Positions 1-5,358 of a stretch of DNA of 5,358 bases are shown here, in pieces. Source of the DNA: JASFEQ01 sp050122535 (GTDB lineage Bacteria; Desulfobacterota; DSM-4660; Desulfatiglandales; HGW-15); NCBI GenBank assembly GCA_050122535.1, contig JASFIT010000336.1, positions 1 through 5,358 of the forward strand, in the 5' to 3' direction. Positions within the stretch are counted from its first letter, which is position 1, and every line of letters begins with the position of its first letter. A program made the position numbers and the translations under genes. A model generated the notes under the pieces. That model worked only from the letters and a program-made list of their open reading frames with translations, made no database searches and was not told where the DNA came from.

Positions 1-1685
1 CGCATCATCTCTTTGGCGTGGGCGAGTGCCTCCGGCGACACCACCTTACCTCCCAGCAGGCGTGCTATCTCCTTCACCCTCGCTTCAGCATCTAGTTCCG
101 AAATAATGGTCTGGGTTCTCCTGTCTTTGACTTTCTTATCTACGAGGAAGTGTGTGCGCCCCTTGCTTGCGATCTGGGGGAGATGGGTTATGCAGAGGAT
201 CTGATGATATGCGGCCAGGGATTGGAGTTTTTCACCCACCACCTCTGCGGTGGCCCCACCAATCCCGGAATCCACTTCGTCAAATACGAGCGTTTCAACG
301 GACGCGGTTCTGGCCAGAATGGTCTTCATGGCCAGCATGATTCTGGACAGCTCTCCCCCAGAGGCGATCCTGGAAAGGGGCCTCAAATCCTCTCCCACAT
401 TGGGTGAAAGCATGAATTCTACCCTATCCTGCCCATCGGCGGATATCTCTCCCATCCTGCTTTCCGCGTCCTCCTCCCCAACAACACCCTGCCTATGGAA
501 GCGAACCTCAAACTGAGTCCCCCCCATGTCAAGGAGGCCCATTTCACTTTTCACGGATTTTTCAAGGTCCTCGGCCACCCTTTTCCTCTTCTTGGATAGG
601 ATAGTCGCCTTTTCCACAATATCCCTTTCCTTGTCTTTGAGTGTTTCCAGGGTTCTCTCCAGCTCCGCCTTCTTCTGATCCAGGTTTTCCACCATATTAG
701 AGGCTTTATCTCTAAAGCGCCTCACATCTTCCAGGGAGGGGCCATATTTCCTCTTTAACCTGTTTAACACCTGAAGCCTCTCCTCCACCTCATCCAGCCG
801 GGCAGGATCCGCGGTAATGGTCTTTCTCAGATCACGGAGTTCCAGGGCTGTCTCTTCCAGCTCCACCTTGGCTTTAACGAGGGCATCCTTAATACCCGTG
901 AGCCTTGTATCCACCTCAGCGCCCTTCTCCATTCTCTTGATACAGTGTGAAATATCCGAGAGCACAGAATCCCCTTTCTCATAAAGCATTTCATAGGATT
1001 CCGCCACGCTCTCCCTGAGCTCCTCAGCGTGTCGAAGCCTTTTCTTTTCCTCCTCCAGAAGACTGTCTTCCCCTTCCTTTATGCGGGCTGTCGCAATTTC
1101 TTTCATCTGAAATCTACTCAATTCCTGTCTCTCCACATCCTCCTGGATTCCTCTCTCAAGCCGGCGGAGCGCCTCTTTCAAGGACTGATATTGCCTGAAA
1201 GACTCATTCAGCTCCAGTCGCTCTGGGGTCAGGCCCCCAAAATCATCCAAAAGATAAAGATGGTTGTCCGGCCTGAGCAGCAATTGATGCTCATGCTGGC
1301 CTGATACACTGATCAAGGTGGCCCCGATCTTGGACAACGTCTGTAGCGTAACCATGGAATCGTTGATCATGATCTTGTTGCGGCCCTCGCGAGAAAGGGT
1401 TCGCTTGATCAACAACTCTCCTTTAAACGTGAGCCCCAGGACAGACATTAGTTCTGAAAGGAACGGGTGATCAGGCAGGCTGAAGAGGGCCTCCACCCTC
1501 GCCTCATTTGAGCCGCTCCGTATGAGGTCCGCGGATGCCCTCCCTCCCAGGATGAGATTGACAGCATTGATGATAATGGATTTCCCTGCCCCGGTCTCTC
1601 CTGACAGGATATTGAGCCCGGGCTTGAAGGTGATGTCCAGACGGCTGATAATGGCAAAATTGGAGATGTTCAATTGAACAAGCAT
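1..1685 (-). CDS. recN: DNA repair protein RecN (3' end cut by window edge)
   Basis: This is an SMC-like ATPase of recombinational repair. RecN acts in the cytoplasm at DNA double-strand breaks, holding DNA ends or sister chromatids together for RecA-dependent repair. I translated most of the frame in segments and found no stop or frameshift; 561 complete codons are visible. The N-terminal ATPase half has Walker A GETGAGKS at residues 29-36 and the RecN-typical SGQHEHQ at 128-134. A Glu/Lys/Leu-rich coiled-coil-like middle follows (roughly 160-380), containing RLKRKYG. The C-terminal half has the ABC signature SGGELSR (442-448), Walker B LVFDEVDSGIGG (466-477) and the switch histidine in THLPQIA (H501). 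The visible end, LLGGK...LAHAKEMM, matches the family C-terminus, so only a few residues should be missing. An in-frame TGA five codons before the ATG fixes the start. The SD is weak (a GAGG about 10 bases upstream). Identity is very secure. Confidence 0.97.
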   Translation of the reverse strand, partial: MLVQLNISNFAIISRLDITFKPGLNILSGETGAGKSIIINAVNLILGGRASADLIRSGSNEARVEALFSLPDHPFLSELMSVLGLTFKGELLIKRTLSREGRNKIMINDSMVTLQTLSKIGATLISVSGQHEHQLLLRPDNHLYLLDDFGGLTPERLELNESFRQYQSLKEALRRLERGIQEDVERQELSRFQMKEIATARIKEGEDSLLEEEKKRLRHAEELRESVAESYEMLYEKGDSVLSDISHCIKRMEKGAEVDTRLTGIKDALVKAKVELEETALELRDLRKTITADPARLDEVEERLQVLNRLKRKYGPSLEDVRRFRDKASNMVENLDQKKAELERTLETLKDKERDIVEKATILSKKRKRVAEDLEKSVKSEMGLLDMGGTQFEVRFHRQGVVGEEDAESRMGEISADGQDRVEFMLSPNVGEDLRPLSRIASGGELSRIMLAMKTILARTASVETLVFDEVDSGIGGATAEVVGEKLQSLAAYHQILCITHLPQIASKGRTHFLVDKKVKDRRTQTIISELDAEARVKEIARLLGGKVVSPEALAHAKEMM

Positions 1686-1690
1686 GGGAT

Positions 1691-1733
1691 CCAGGCCTCA
1701 CTCTGCAATTGGCCTCCGGCCCGTTAGGCCTAC
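1691..1733 (-). other. AGGCC/GGCCT-rich possible hairpin leader of recN
   Basis: Three mutually complementary words, AGGCC at 1693-1697, GGCCT at 1711-1715 and the palindrome TAGGCCTA at 1726-1733, lie within about 45 bases of the recN start. In the transcript the GGAGGCC word can pair with the GAGGCCT word that contains the only SD-like GAGG, and the distal palindrome could compete for either partner. The stems are only 5-6 bp, so this may be coincidence. Confidence 0.25.
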
Positions 1734-1742
1734 GCCCCGCAG

Positions 1743-1771
1743 GGAGTAATGGAATTATGGAGTACTGGAAT
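1743..1771. repeat. Two-copy 16-bp-period direct repeat in the recN leader
   Basis: GGAGTAATGGAAT (1743-1755) and GGAGTACTGGAAT (1759-1771) differ at one base of 13 and start exactly 16 bp apart. The run continues into a related TGATGGATGA. It lies between the candidate recN promoter and the recN start codon. It could be an operator-like pair, or a fragment of a dispersed low-complexity repeat. The sequence shows the repeat; any function is inference. Confidence 0.6.
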
Positions 1772-1783
1772 GATGGATGACAG

Positions 1784-1812
1784 GTTTAGTATGGTTTGTG
1801 TGTCGCTGTCAA
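1784..1812 (-). promoter_or_regulatory. Possible recN promoter (-35 good, -10 weak)
   Basis: On the minus strand a perfect TTGACA (1807-1812) sits just past the stop codon of the upstream ATPase gene. At normal spacing the only -10 options are poor (CTAAAC at 17 bp, ACTAAA at 16 bp, TACTAA at 15 bp). No CTG-N10-CAG LexA box of the gamma-proteobacterial type is visible. recN may have its own start site here or may be read through from the ATPase gene. Weak call. Confidence 0.22.
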
Positions 1813-1822
1813 TATTAAGGAT

Positions 1823-3646
1823 TTAGACGGGTTGCCAGGTGACCCTGAGGACCTCTTGATAGCTGGTCTCTCCTTCCAGGAGCTTCTTGACGGCGTTTTC
1901 ACGAAGCGTGATCATCCCTTCCTTCTTGGCCATGTCAAGCATGGCTTCCACGTTGGATTCTGGAGTGATCAACTTCTTTATAGATTCTGTGACAGGAAGC
2001 ACCTCATAGACACCGCTTCTGCCAAGATAGCCGGTTCCCCGGCATTTCATGCAGCCCTTTCCCATGTGGAGTTCCACGGGGCCGTTCCTCCCCAGATCCA
2101 GGCCCAGGGAAGCCAGTTCTTTTGGGTCCATCTCGAATGGCTCTTTGCAAAAAGGGCATATCTTCCTCACAAGACGCTGGGCCAGTATACCCACCAGGGT
2201 GGCCTGGAGCAAAAAGGAGGGTGTTCCCAGATCCTGAAGACGGGTCACGGATGAGGGGGCGTCATTGGTGTGCAGTGTGGACAGGACGAGGTGTCCGGTC
2301 AAGGCGGCCTGAACGGCGTTTTCCGCTGTCTCCAGGTCTCTCATCTCACCGATCATGATGATGTCCGGATCCTGTCTCAGAATATTCCTCAGGATGGAGC
2401 CAAATGTGATACCGACCAGGGGCTGGACCGCGATTTGATTGAAGTCCTCGTGGATCATCTCAATGGGATCCTCCACCGTGGTGATGTTAATATCTGGAGA
2501 CGAGAGTTCGCGGAGCGTGGAATAGAGGGTTGTTGACTTACCACTTCCCGTGGGACCGCACACCAGGACAATGCCGTGGGGCATATGGATGAATTGCTGG
2601 TAGCGGATCAGGTCCATGGACGTGAAACCGAGGTTTTCCAGGTCCTGGAACAGGACGTCCGGATCACTGATCCTCATGACCAGCTTTTCACCAAAGGCCA
2701 CGGGAATGGATGAAACCCGGATCTCCGCCTCCACCCCACCCTTTTCCATCTTGATGCGCCCATCTTGTGGCCGACGTTTCTCGGCCATATCCAACCGGGA
2801 TATGGTCTTTATCCGGCTTATGATGGCGTTGTGGACATTCTTGGGGAGTTCATAAATAACGTGCAGGATCCCATCGATGCGGAGTCTCACCACACTCTTG
2901 TCTCTTTTTGGCTCGATGTGCACATCACTGGCCCTCTGGTCAAAGGCATAGCTGAGGAGGTGATCCACGGCATTCACAATGTGTTGATCAGTCGAGGGCA
3001 GCTCGTCGTCGGCCCTGAGGCGCACATATTGCTCCAGATTACCCAGGTCCACCGTAGGCCCGGCAAACTGGTTCTCTGCAGCCACGATGGAGCGCTTGAA
3101 ACCGAAGAACTCATTAATCAGCTTGATGATATCCGTCTTGGTGCTGACCACTGTCTTGACTTTTAACTGGCTGGCCTGAGCGATGTCCCGCATGGCCTCC
3201 TCGTTAAAGGGATCTGGTGTGGCCACGGTCAGAAACCCCCCATTGATGGCAATGGGGAGGACCAGGTGTTTCATGGCAAAGCCCTGAGGGATGGTGGTGG
3301 TCACCAGGTTGAGGTCCAGCTTGAGGGGATCTATTTTCTTGTAAGGGATCTTCCAGGCCCTGGAGAGAGCCTGGTAAATGGTCTCTTCATCAAGTATGGT
3401 GTAGGGGTCGTCAGCTCTCTTCAGCTCCAGGTTGGTAATCACATCCACGATGGTGATGGGATTGATGACCCTGCCCCTCGAAGAGGCAGACGCCTGGCGC
3501 ACGGCCCTCAACCTCTCCAGCTTCCTTTTGATGTTCCTCTTCTTGTTAAAGATCTCTTTTTTCTGGTCCTCGTTGATCAGACGAAGTTTCCGGAGAACTT
3601 TGAGAACGTATTCTTCAGACAATCCTTTATGAGAATCCTTTGGCAT
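1823..3646 (-). CDS. pilB: GspE/PilB-family type IV pilus / type II secretion assembly ATPase
   Basis: A cytoplasmic hexameric ATPase that powers polymerisation of pilins or pseudopilins at the inner-membrane platform. Residues 1-58 are a charged, Lys/Arg-rich helical leader. About 60-185 resembles the N-terminal GspE/MshE-type domain. The ATPase core follows: ASDVHIE (239-245), RRPQDGR (291-297), Walker A GPTGSGKST (364-372), Asp box VEDPIE (391-396), Walker B PDIIMIGEMRD (427-437) with catalytic Glu434, and His box GHLVLSTLHTND (451-462). A tetracysteine zinc motif, CPFC (497-500) and CMKC (532-535), marks extension-type GspE/PilB ATPases rather than the retraction ATPase PilT. At 607 aa it is slightly longer than typical PilB. 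In-frame TAG four codons upstream fixes the ATG; the SD is weak (AGG, 8 bases away). The choice of PilB over GspE rests mainly on the nearby pilY1-like gene, as no platform protein or pseudopilin gene is in view. All key residues are present. Confidence 0.9.
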   Translation of the reverse strand: MPKDSHKGLSEEYVLKVLRKLRLINEDQKKEIFNKKRNIKRKLERLRAVRQASASSRGRVINPITIVDVITNLELKRADDPYTILDEETIYQALSRAWKIPYKKIDPLKLDLNLVTTTIPQGFAMKHLVLPIAINGGFLTVATPDPFNEEAMRDIAQASQLKVKTVVSTKTDIIKLINEFFGFKRSIVAAENQFAGPTVDLGNLEQYVRLRADDELPSTDQHIVNAVDHLLSYAFDQRASDVHIEPKRDKSVVRLRIDGILHVIYELPKNVHNAIISRIKTISRLDMAEKRRPQDGRIKMEKGGVEAEIRVSSIPVAFGEKLVMRISDPDVLFQDLENLGFTSMDLIRYQQFIHMPHGIVLVCGPTGSGKSTTLYSTLRELSSPDINITTVEDPIEMIHEDFNQIAVQPLVGITFGSILRNILRQDPDIIMIGEMRDLETAENAVQAALTGHLVLSTLHTNDAPSSVTRLQDLGTPSFLLQATLVGILAQRLVRKICPFCKEPFEMDPKELASLGLDLGRNGPVELHMGKGCMKCRGTGYLGRSGVYEVLPVTESIKKLITPESNVEAMLDMAKKEGMITLRENAVKKLLEGETSYQEVLRVTWQPV

Positions 3647-3727
3647 TTCAGCGACCTATTTCAATCCCTCAAACAAAATGGTTGAACCTCTGCATATTAT
3701 TCGAATCATTAGCAATTTTATCGCTAC

Positions 3728-3757
3728 ATTTTAATATTATTGGGTCCATTATGGCAA
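3728..3757 (-). promoter_or_regulatory. Candidate sigma-70 promoter for the PilB-like ATPase gene
   Basis: On the minus strand TTGCCA (3752-3757, 5 of 6 to consensus) is followed after 18 bp by TAAAAT (3728-3733, 5 of 6), within a locally A/T-rich stretch. Transcription would begin near 3720, giving a leader of about 75 bases before the ATG at 3646. It lies between the repeat block and the gene, as expected if the ATPase is transcribed independently of the genes to the right. I saw no sigma-54 GG-N10-GC element. Confidence 0.38.
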
Positions 3758-3772
3758 TGAAAATCTTCTTTA

Positions 3773-3931
3773 GAGGCTGTCGGAAAACGCCCATCTGCTG
3801 CGTTACCCTCATCCCCCGCCCCGCATCAAGTGCGGGACAACCTGTAGCGGGAATCCATGAATATCTCGGAAAATCAAGTCATTCTGAATCCCCCGCCGAA
3901 GTCGGCGTGGGATGACTCATGGCGGGGGGAT
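3773..3931. repeat. Palindromic, REP/MITE-like intergenic repeat block
   Basis: The block contains a hairpin CCCGCA-TCAAG-TGCGGG (3820-3836). A larger palindromic unit at 3877-3917 has arms AGTCAT and ATGACT around CGCCG-AAGT-CGGCG (3894-3907). The word CCCCCGCC occurs at 3813-3820 and 3890-3897, and its reverse complement GGCGGGGG at 3921-3928, so a segment of about 120 bp (3811-3931) has near-inverted ends. The left part (3773-3810) resembles dispersed elements I have seen in deltaproteobacterial spacers, but that is from memory. No transposase is encoded. Palindromes of this form, with GTCAT ends and a G/C core, are typical of multicopy REP-like elements. Copy number cannot be seen from this window. 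Confidence 0.6.
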
Positions 3932-4025
3932 TTTAATCCAAAATAATCACCCCCTCCTTACAGTCCCTATTAAACGGGCGTAAGAAAGGGGTGGAATTGT
4001 AATAGCGATTGGAAGCAGGCTGCCC

Positions 4026-4388
4026 TTACTCCAGCAACCAGAGGGATTTGGCTTCGCCTTTGGCATTGGTAAGAACGCCCACAAAGGCGCCCTCACCAAA
4101 GTAGGCCTTGGAGGCATCCAGCCTCGTGGGGATATTATACGTGACATCCTGTGCAAGGAAGAATGGATCATCATCAATGACCACCCTCTTATCGCCTATC
4201 CTGTTAATATGACCATATGCGTTAAACCCATCGGGATAGCCTTTTGGCAATACCATTTCCGGTTTGACCCGTTCCCCTGCATAACCCAGACCTGAGGAAA
4301 TGGCCTGGATGCCCAAGAACAGGGCCACCCCCATGAAAATGAAAACGAGCGTTCTCTTTCCATGCGATTTTCTTTTTCTCTGCATCAT
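4026..4388 (-). CDS. Small exported protein of unknown function downstream of pilY1
   Basis: 120 aa; I do not recognise a named family. Residues 1-12 are strongly basic (MMQRKRKSHGKR), 13-34 are hydrophobic, and GYA at 35-37 is followed by GE, which looks like a signal peptide with cleavage after Ala37; an uncleaved anchor is possible. The mature part (38-120) has no cysteine. It alternates hydrophobic and polar residues with turns: YPDGFNAYGHINRIGDKR, then VVIDDDPFFLAQDVTY, then FVGVLTNAKGEAKSLWLL. This suggests a small beta-barrel of OB or SH3 type. The ATG at 4388 is chosen because AAAGGAG (4397-4403) lies 8 bases upstream. The frame stays open to an ATG at 4487, but that extension only translates the spacer hairpin. 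The gene follows the pilY1-like gene by about 114 bp in the same direction, so a pilus-related envelope role is plausible but unproven. Confidence 0.8.
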   Translation of the reverse strand: MMQRKRKSHGKRTLVFIFMGVALFLGIQAISSGLGYAGERVKPEMVLPKGYPDGFNAYGHINRIGDKRVVIDDDPFFLAQDVTYNIPTRLDASKAYFGEGAFVGVLTNAKGEAKSLWLLE

Positions 4389-4396
4389 TGTCATAA

Positions 4397-4403
4397 CTCC
4401 TTT
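4397..4403 (-). promoter_or_regulatory. Ribosome binding site that sets the start of the small exported protein
   Basis: Minus-strand AAAGGAG is 8 bases from the ATG at 4388, 11 from the ATG at 4385 and only 2 from the ATG at 4394. Spacing favours 4388 and rules out the far-upstream ATG at 4487, which has no such site and lies inside a repeat hairpin. Confidence 0.65.
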
Positions 4404-4434
4404 ATTGAACTTGACCCCTTCCCCGTCTGCCAAG

Positions 4435-4447
4435 GCCCAGCATGGGC
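4435..4447. repeat. Short hairpin in the pilY1/small-gene spacer
   Basis: GCCCA-GCA-TGGGC is a 5-bp stem with a 3-base loop. It immediately neighbours the larger hairpin and may belong to the same repeat unit. No T-run follows on either strand, so it is not an obvious terminator. Confidence 0.4.
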
Positions 4448-4450
4448 GCG

Positions 4451-4488
4451 CTTGCCAACTCCCCTCCCCCTTGATGGGGGAGGGCAAG
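4451..4488. repeat. Strong G/C hairpin, probable dispersed intergenic repeat
   Basis: CCCTCCCCC (4462-4470) pairs perfectly with GGGGGAGGG (4476-4484) around a 5-base TTGAT loop. CTTG (4451-4454) can also pair with CAAG (4485-4488) across an internal bulge. It starts about 15 bp past the pilY1 stop codon. The C/T-rich arm with a TTGA loop followed by GGGTGGGGGT resembles a repeat family common in proteobacterial spacers (recalled, not searched). On the transcript it could stall polymerase or protect the pilY1 3' end, but no U-tract follows, so it is not a canonical terminator. Confidence 0.6.
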
Positions 4489-4502
4489 GGTGGGGGTGTA
4501 TT

Positions 4503-5358
4503 TTATTCAAATTCCTGCCAGTAGGTGATCCCCAGGGTCACCGCCTTTTCGTCCACGGTCACAATCTTTCCTCGAGAAGAACTGAAGTACTTTCTCTCCT
4601 TGTCCGTATCAGGCACGCGCAAGATTGCGGGTGGCTGGAGTTTTCCGGGGGCCTTCATCCCAGAAGGGGCCACCAGAACCGGGTCTTCCGCCGTTCCGAT
4701 ATTGACGAAATCATTTTCATCGATGATCCCGTCCTCATTGATATCAAACTGCGGCCTGGTCGTTTGCCCACCCGTGCAGGCATCCATCTCCATGACCACG
4801 GTATCACCGCCGGCACCACAGGGCGAAGCTTCAGGGACGTAGGGCACGAATACCACCCTTCCTTCCCTGATCAGGGCATCACTGACTGATCTTTCTCCAC
4901 TAAGGGGCAGATCAAAGTACCACCCCACAAGCTTCACTGGATCCGGATTTGCGCCAATGTTATTGGGTTCGCAGTCTATAATCCCTTCACCATCCCCACA
5001 GTCTGCGCCGCCGTTGTACTCTGAGGTGGTCCCCCAAGGATTGACGATCGTCGCCATGCTGTCCGTCAGGATCCTGAGTTGCTGGTCGTAAAAGACCCAG
5101 AAATCTCCGTCGCACGTGGTGATATTGGGATCACACGGCAGGACGTTCTGCTCAAGGAGGGTGACCGAGTCTAGCTGGTTGCTCAGTTGAGGTGTGGCTC
5201 CACGGTCGAAAATACCCAGGTACTCGCTGTCGTCCTCATCGTCTCCATAATCCCATATGCCGTACAGGGTCTGGGTCGTGGTATTGGCATAATCGAATTC
5301 TCCCAGCCATTTCCCCGTACCAAAGGTCACCATGTACCCGTGTGTCGTACACCAATCC
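4503..5358 (-). CDS. pilY1: PilY1-type type IV pilus protein, C-terminal part (5' end beyond window)
   Basis: 284 residues are visible and the frame stays open to the right edge, so the N-terminus is missing; PilY1 proteins are usually around 1000 aa or more. PilY1 is an exported pilus-associated protein that promotes pilus extension, adhesion and surface sensing. The fragment shows the C-terminal beta-propeller style of the family: MVTFGTGKWLG followed by TLYGIWDYG, then VGWYFDLPLSGER, then VVFVPYVPEASPC. A calcium-loop-like DINEDGIIDENDF lies at nucleotides 4707-4745. Acidic runs and seven cysteines (one in WCTTHG, then CDPNITTC, DCGDGEGIIDC, SPCGAG, DACTGG) suit an oxidised extracellular protein with disulphides. 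It ends KYFSSSRGKIVTVDEKAVTLGITYWQEFE-stop in sense order, split here across motifs KYFSSSRG and YWQEFE. The internal ATG at 5333 is only the first methionine in the window, not the start. Family call is strong; adhesin or minor variants are possible. Confidence 0.87.
   Translation of the reverse strand, partial: DWCTTHGYMVTFGTGKWLGEFDYANTTTQTLYGIWDYGDDEDDSEYLGIFDRGATPQLSNQLDSVTLLEQNVLPCDPNITTCDGDFWVFYDQQLRILTDSMATIVNPWGTTSEYNGGADCGDGEGIIDCEPNNIGANPDPVKLVGWYFDLPLSGERSVSDALIREGRVVFVPYVPEASPCGAGGDTVVMEMDACTGGQTTRPQFDINEDGIIDENDFVNIGTAEDPVLVAPSGMKAPGKLQPPAILRVPDTDKERKYFSSSRGKIVTVDEKAVTLGITYWQEFE

Larger units (their letters stand above)
3647..4025. other. Geneless spacer between the small exported protein and the ATPase gene
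   Basis: About 380 bases hold no credible gene on either strand. The part nearest the ATPase gene (3660-3770) is A/T-rich and carries the candidate promoter. The middle (about 3773-3931) is a palindrome-rich, repeat-like block. The part nearest the small gene (3932-4025) is unique-looking sequence containing a strong SD-like TAAGGAGG on the minus strand (3953-3960) that no acceptable reading frame follows. No hairpin followed by a T-run is present, so I see no intrinsic terminator for the small gene. Confidence 0.7.

Noticed and set aside
1796..2254. Plus-strand open frame of 152 codons opposite the 3' end of the ATPase gene
   Set aside because: Entirely antisense to the zinc-motif and C-terminal region of a secure gene; no domain, no supporting signals.
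3820..3836. Hairpin considered as a rho-independent terminator of the small gene
   Set aside because: Neither strand has a T-run after the stem, and the sequence is better explained as part of a repeat element.
3640..3915. Open frame of 91 codons on the plus strand across the ATPase-gene promoter spacer
   Set aside because: It overlaps the ATPase start, has no SD, and its second half merely translates the palindromic repeat (PRPASSAGQPVAGIHEYLG style), a common source of false proteins.
3953..3960. Strong SD-like TAAGGAGG on the minus strand in the large spacer
   Set aside because: Start codons at workable spacing lead to stops within a few codons, and the next ATG (3925) opens a 13-codon frame inside the repeat. 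It may be a relic, but no gene can be supported.
4362..4889. Plus-strand open frame of 175 codons opposite the pilY1 and small-gene region
   Set aside because: It runs antisense through two supported genes and the repeat hairpin, has no recognisable domain, and is rich in Arg/His/Gly as expected of an antisense shadow.
1..5358. CRISPR array, tRNA/rRNA gene, or transposase
   Set aside because: I saw no regularly spaced repeats with unique spacers, no tRNA-like TTCGA arm with acceptor pairing, no rRNA-like stretch, and no transposase motifs in any frame.

Overview
The window is a compact stretch of bacterial chromosome in which every supportable gene lies on the minus strand. In transcription order (right to left) they are: the C-terminal part of a PilY1-type type IV pilus protein, cut by the right edge; a small exported protein of unknown function; a GspE/PilB-family secretion or pilus-assembly ATPase, complete at 607 aa; and the DNA-repair protein RecN, complete except for its last few residues, which run off the left edge.

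Base composition is moderate. PilY1 together with a PilB-like ATPase, and intergenic spacers full of G/C-rich palindromes, suggest a Gram-negative bacterium. My best guess is a Desulfobacterota/'Deltaproteobacteria'-like lineage. That rests on remembered protein and repeat style, not on a search, so the taxonomic call is weak.

Layout: 1-1685 recN. 1686-1822 recN leader, with a possible promoter, two copies of a 13-bp word at a 16-bp period, and AGGCC/GGCCT words able to pair near the start codon. 1823-3646 pilB/gspE-like ATPase. 3647-4025 a geneless spacer of about 380 bp, with an A/T-rich candidate promoter next to the ATPase gene and then a palindromic repeat region. 4026-4388 small secreted protein. 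4389-4502 spacer with two hairpins. 4503-5358 3' part of a pilY1-like gene.

The three right-hand genes suggest type IV pilus biogenesis and surface function: the ATPase would drive pilin polymerisation from the cytoplasm, PilY1 would act at the outer membrane or pilus tip, and the small exported protein is a candidate accessory factor. RecN belongs to recombination repair and has no evident functional link to pili. I do not see a clearly new system. The best leads are the uncharacterised exported protein behind pilY1 and the repeat-like spacers.
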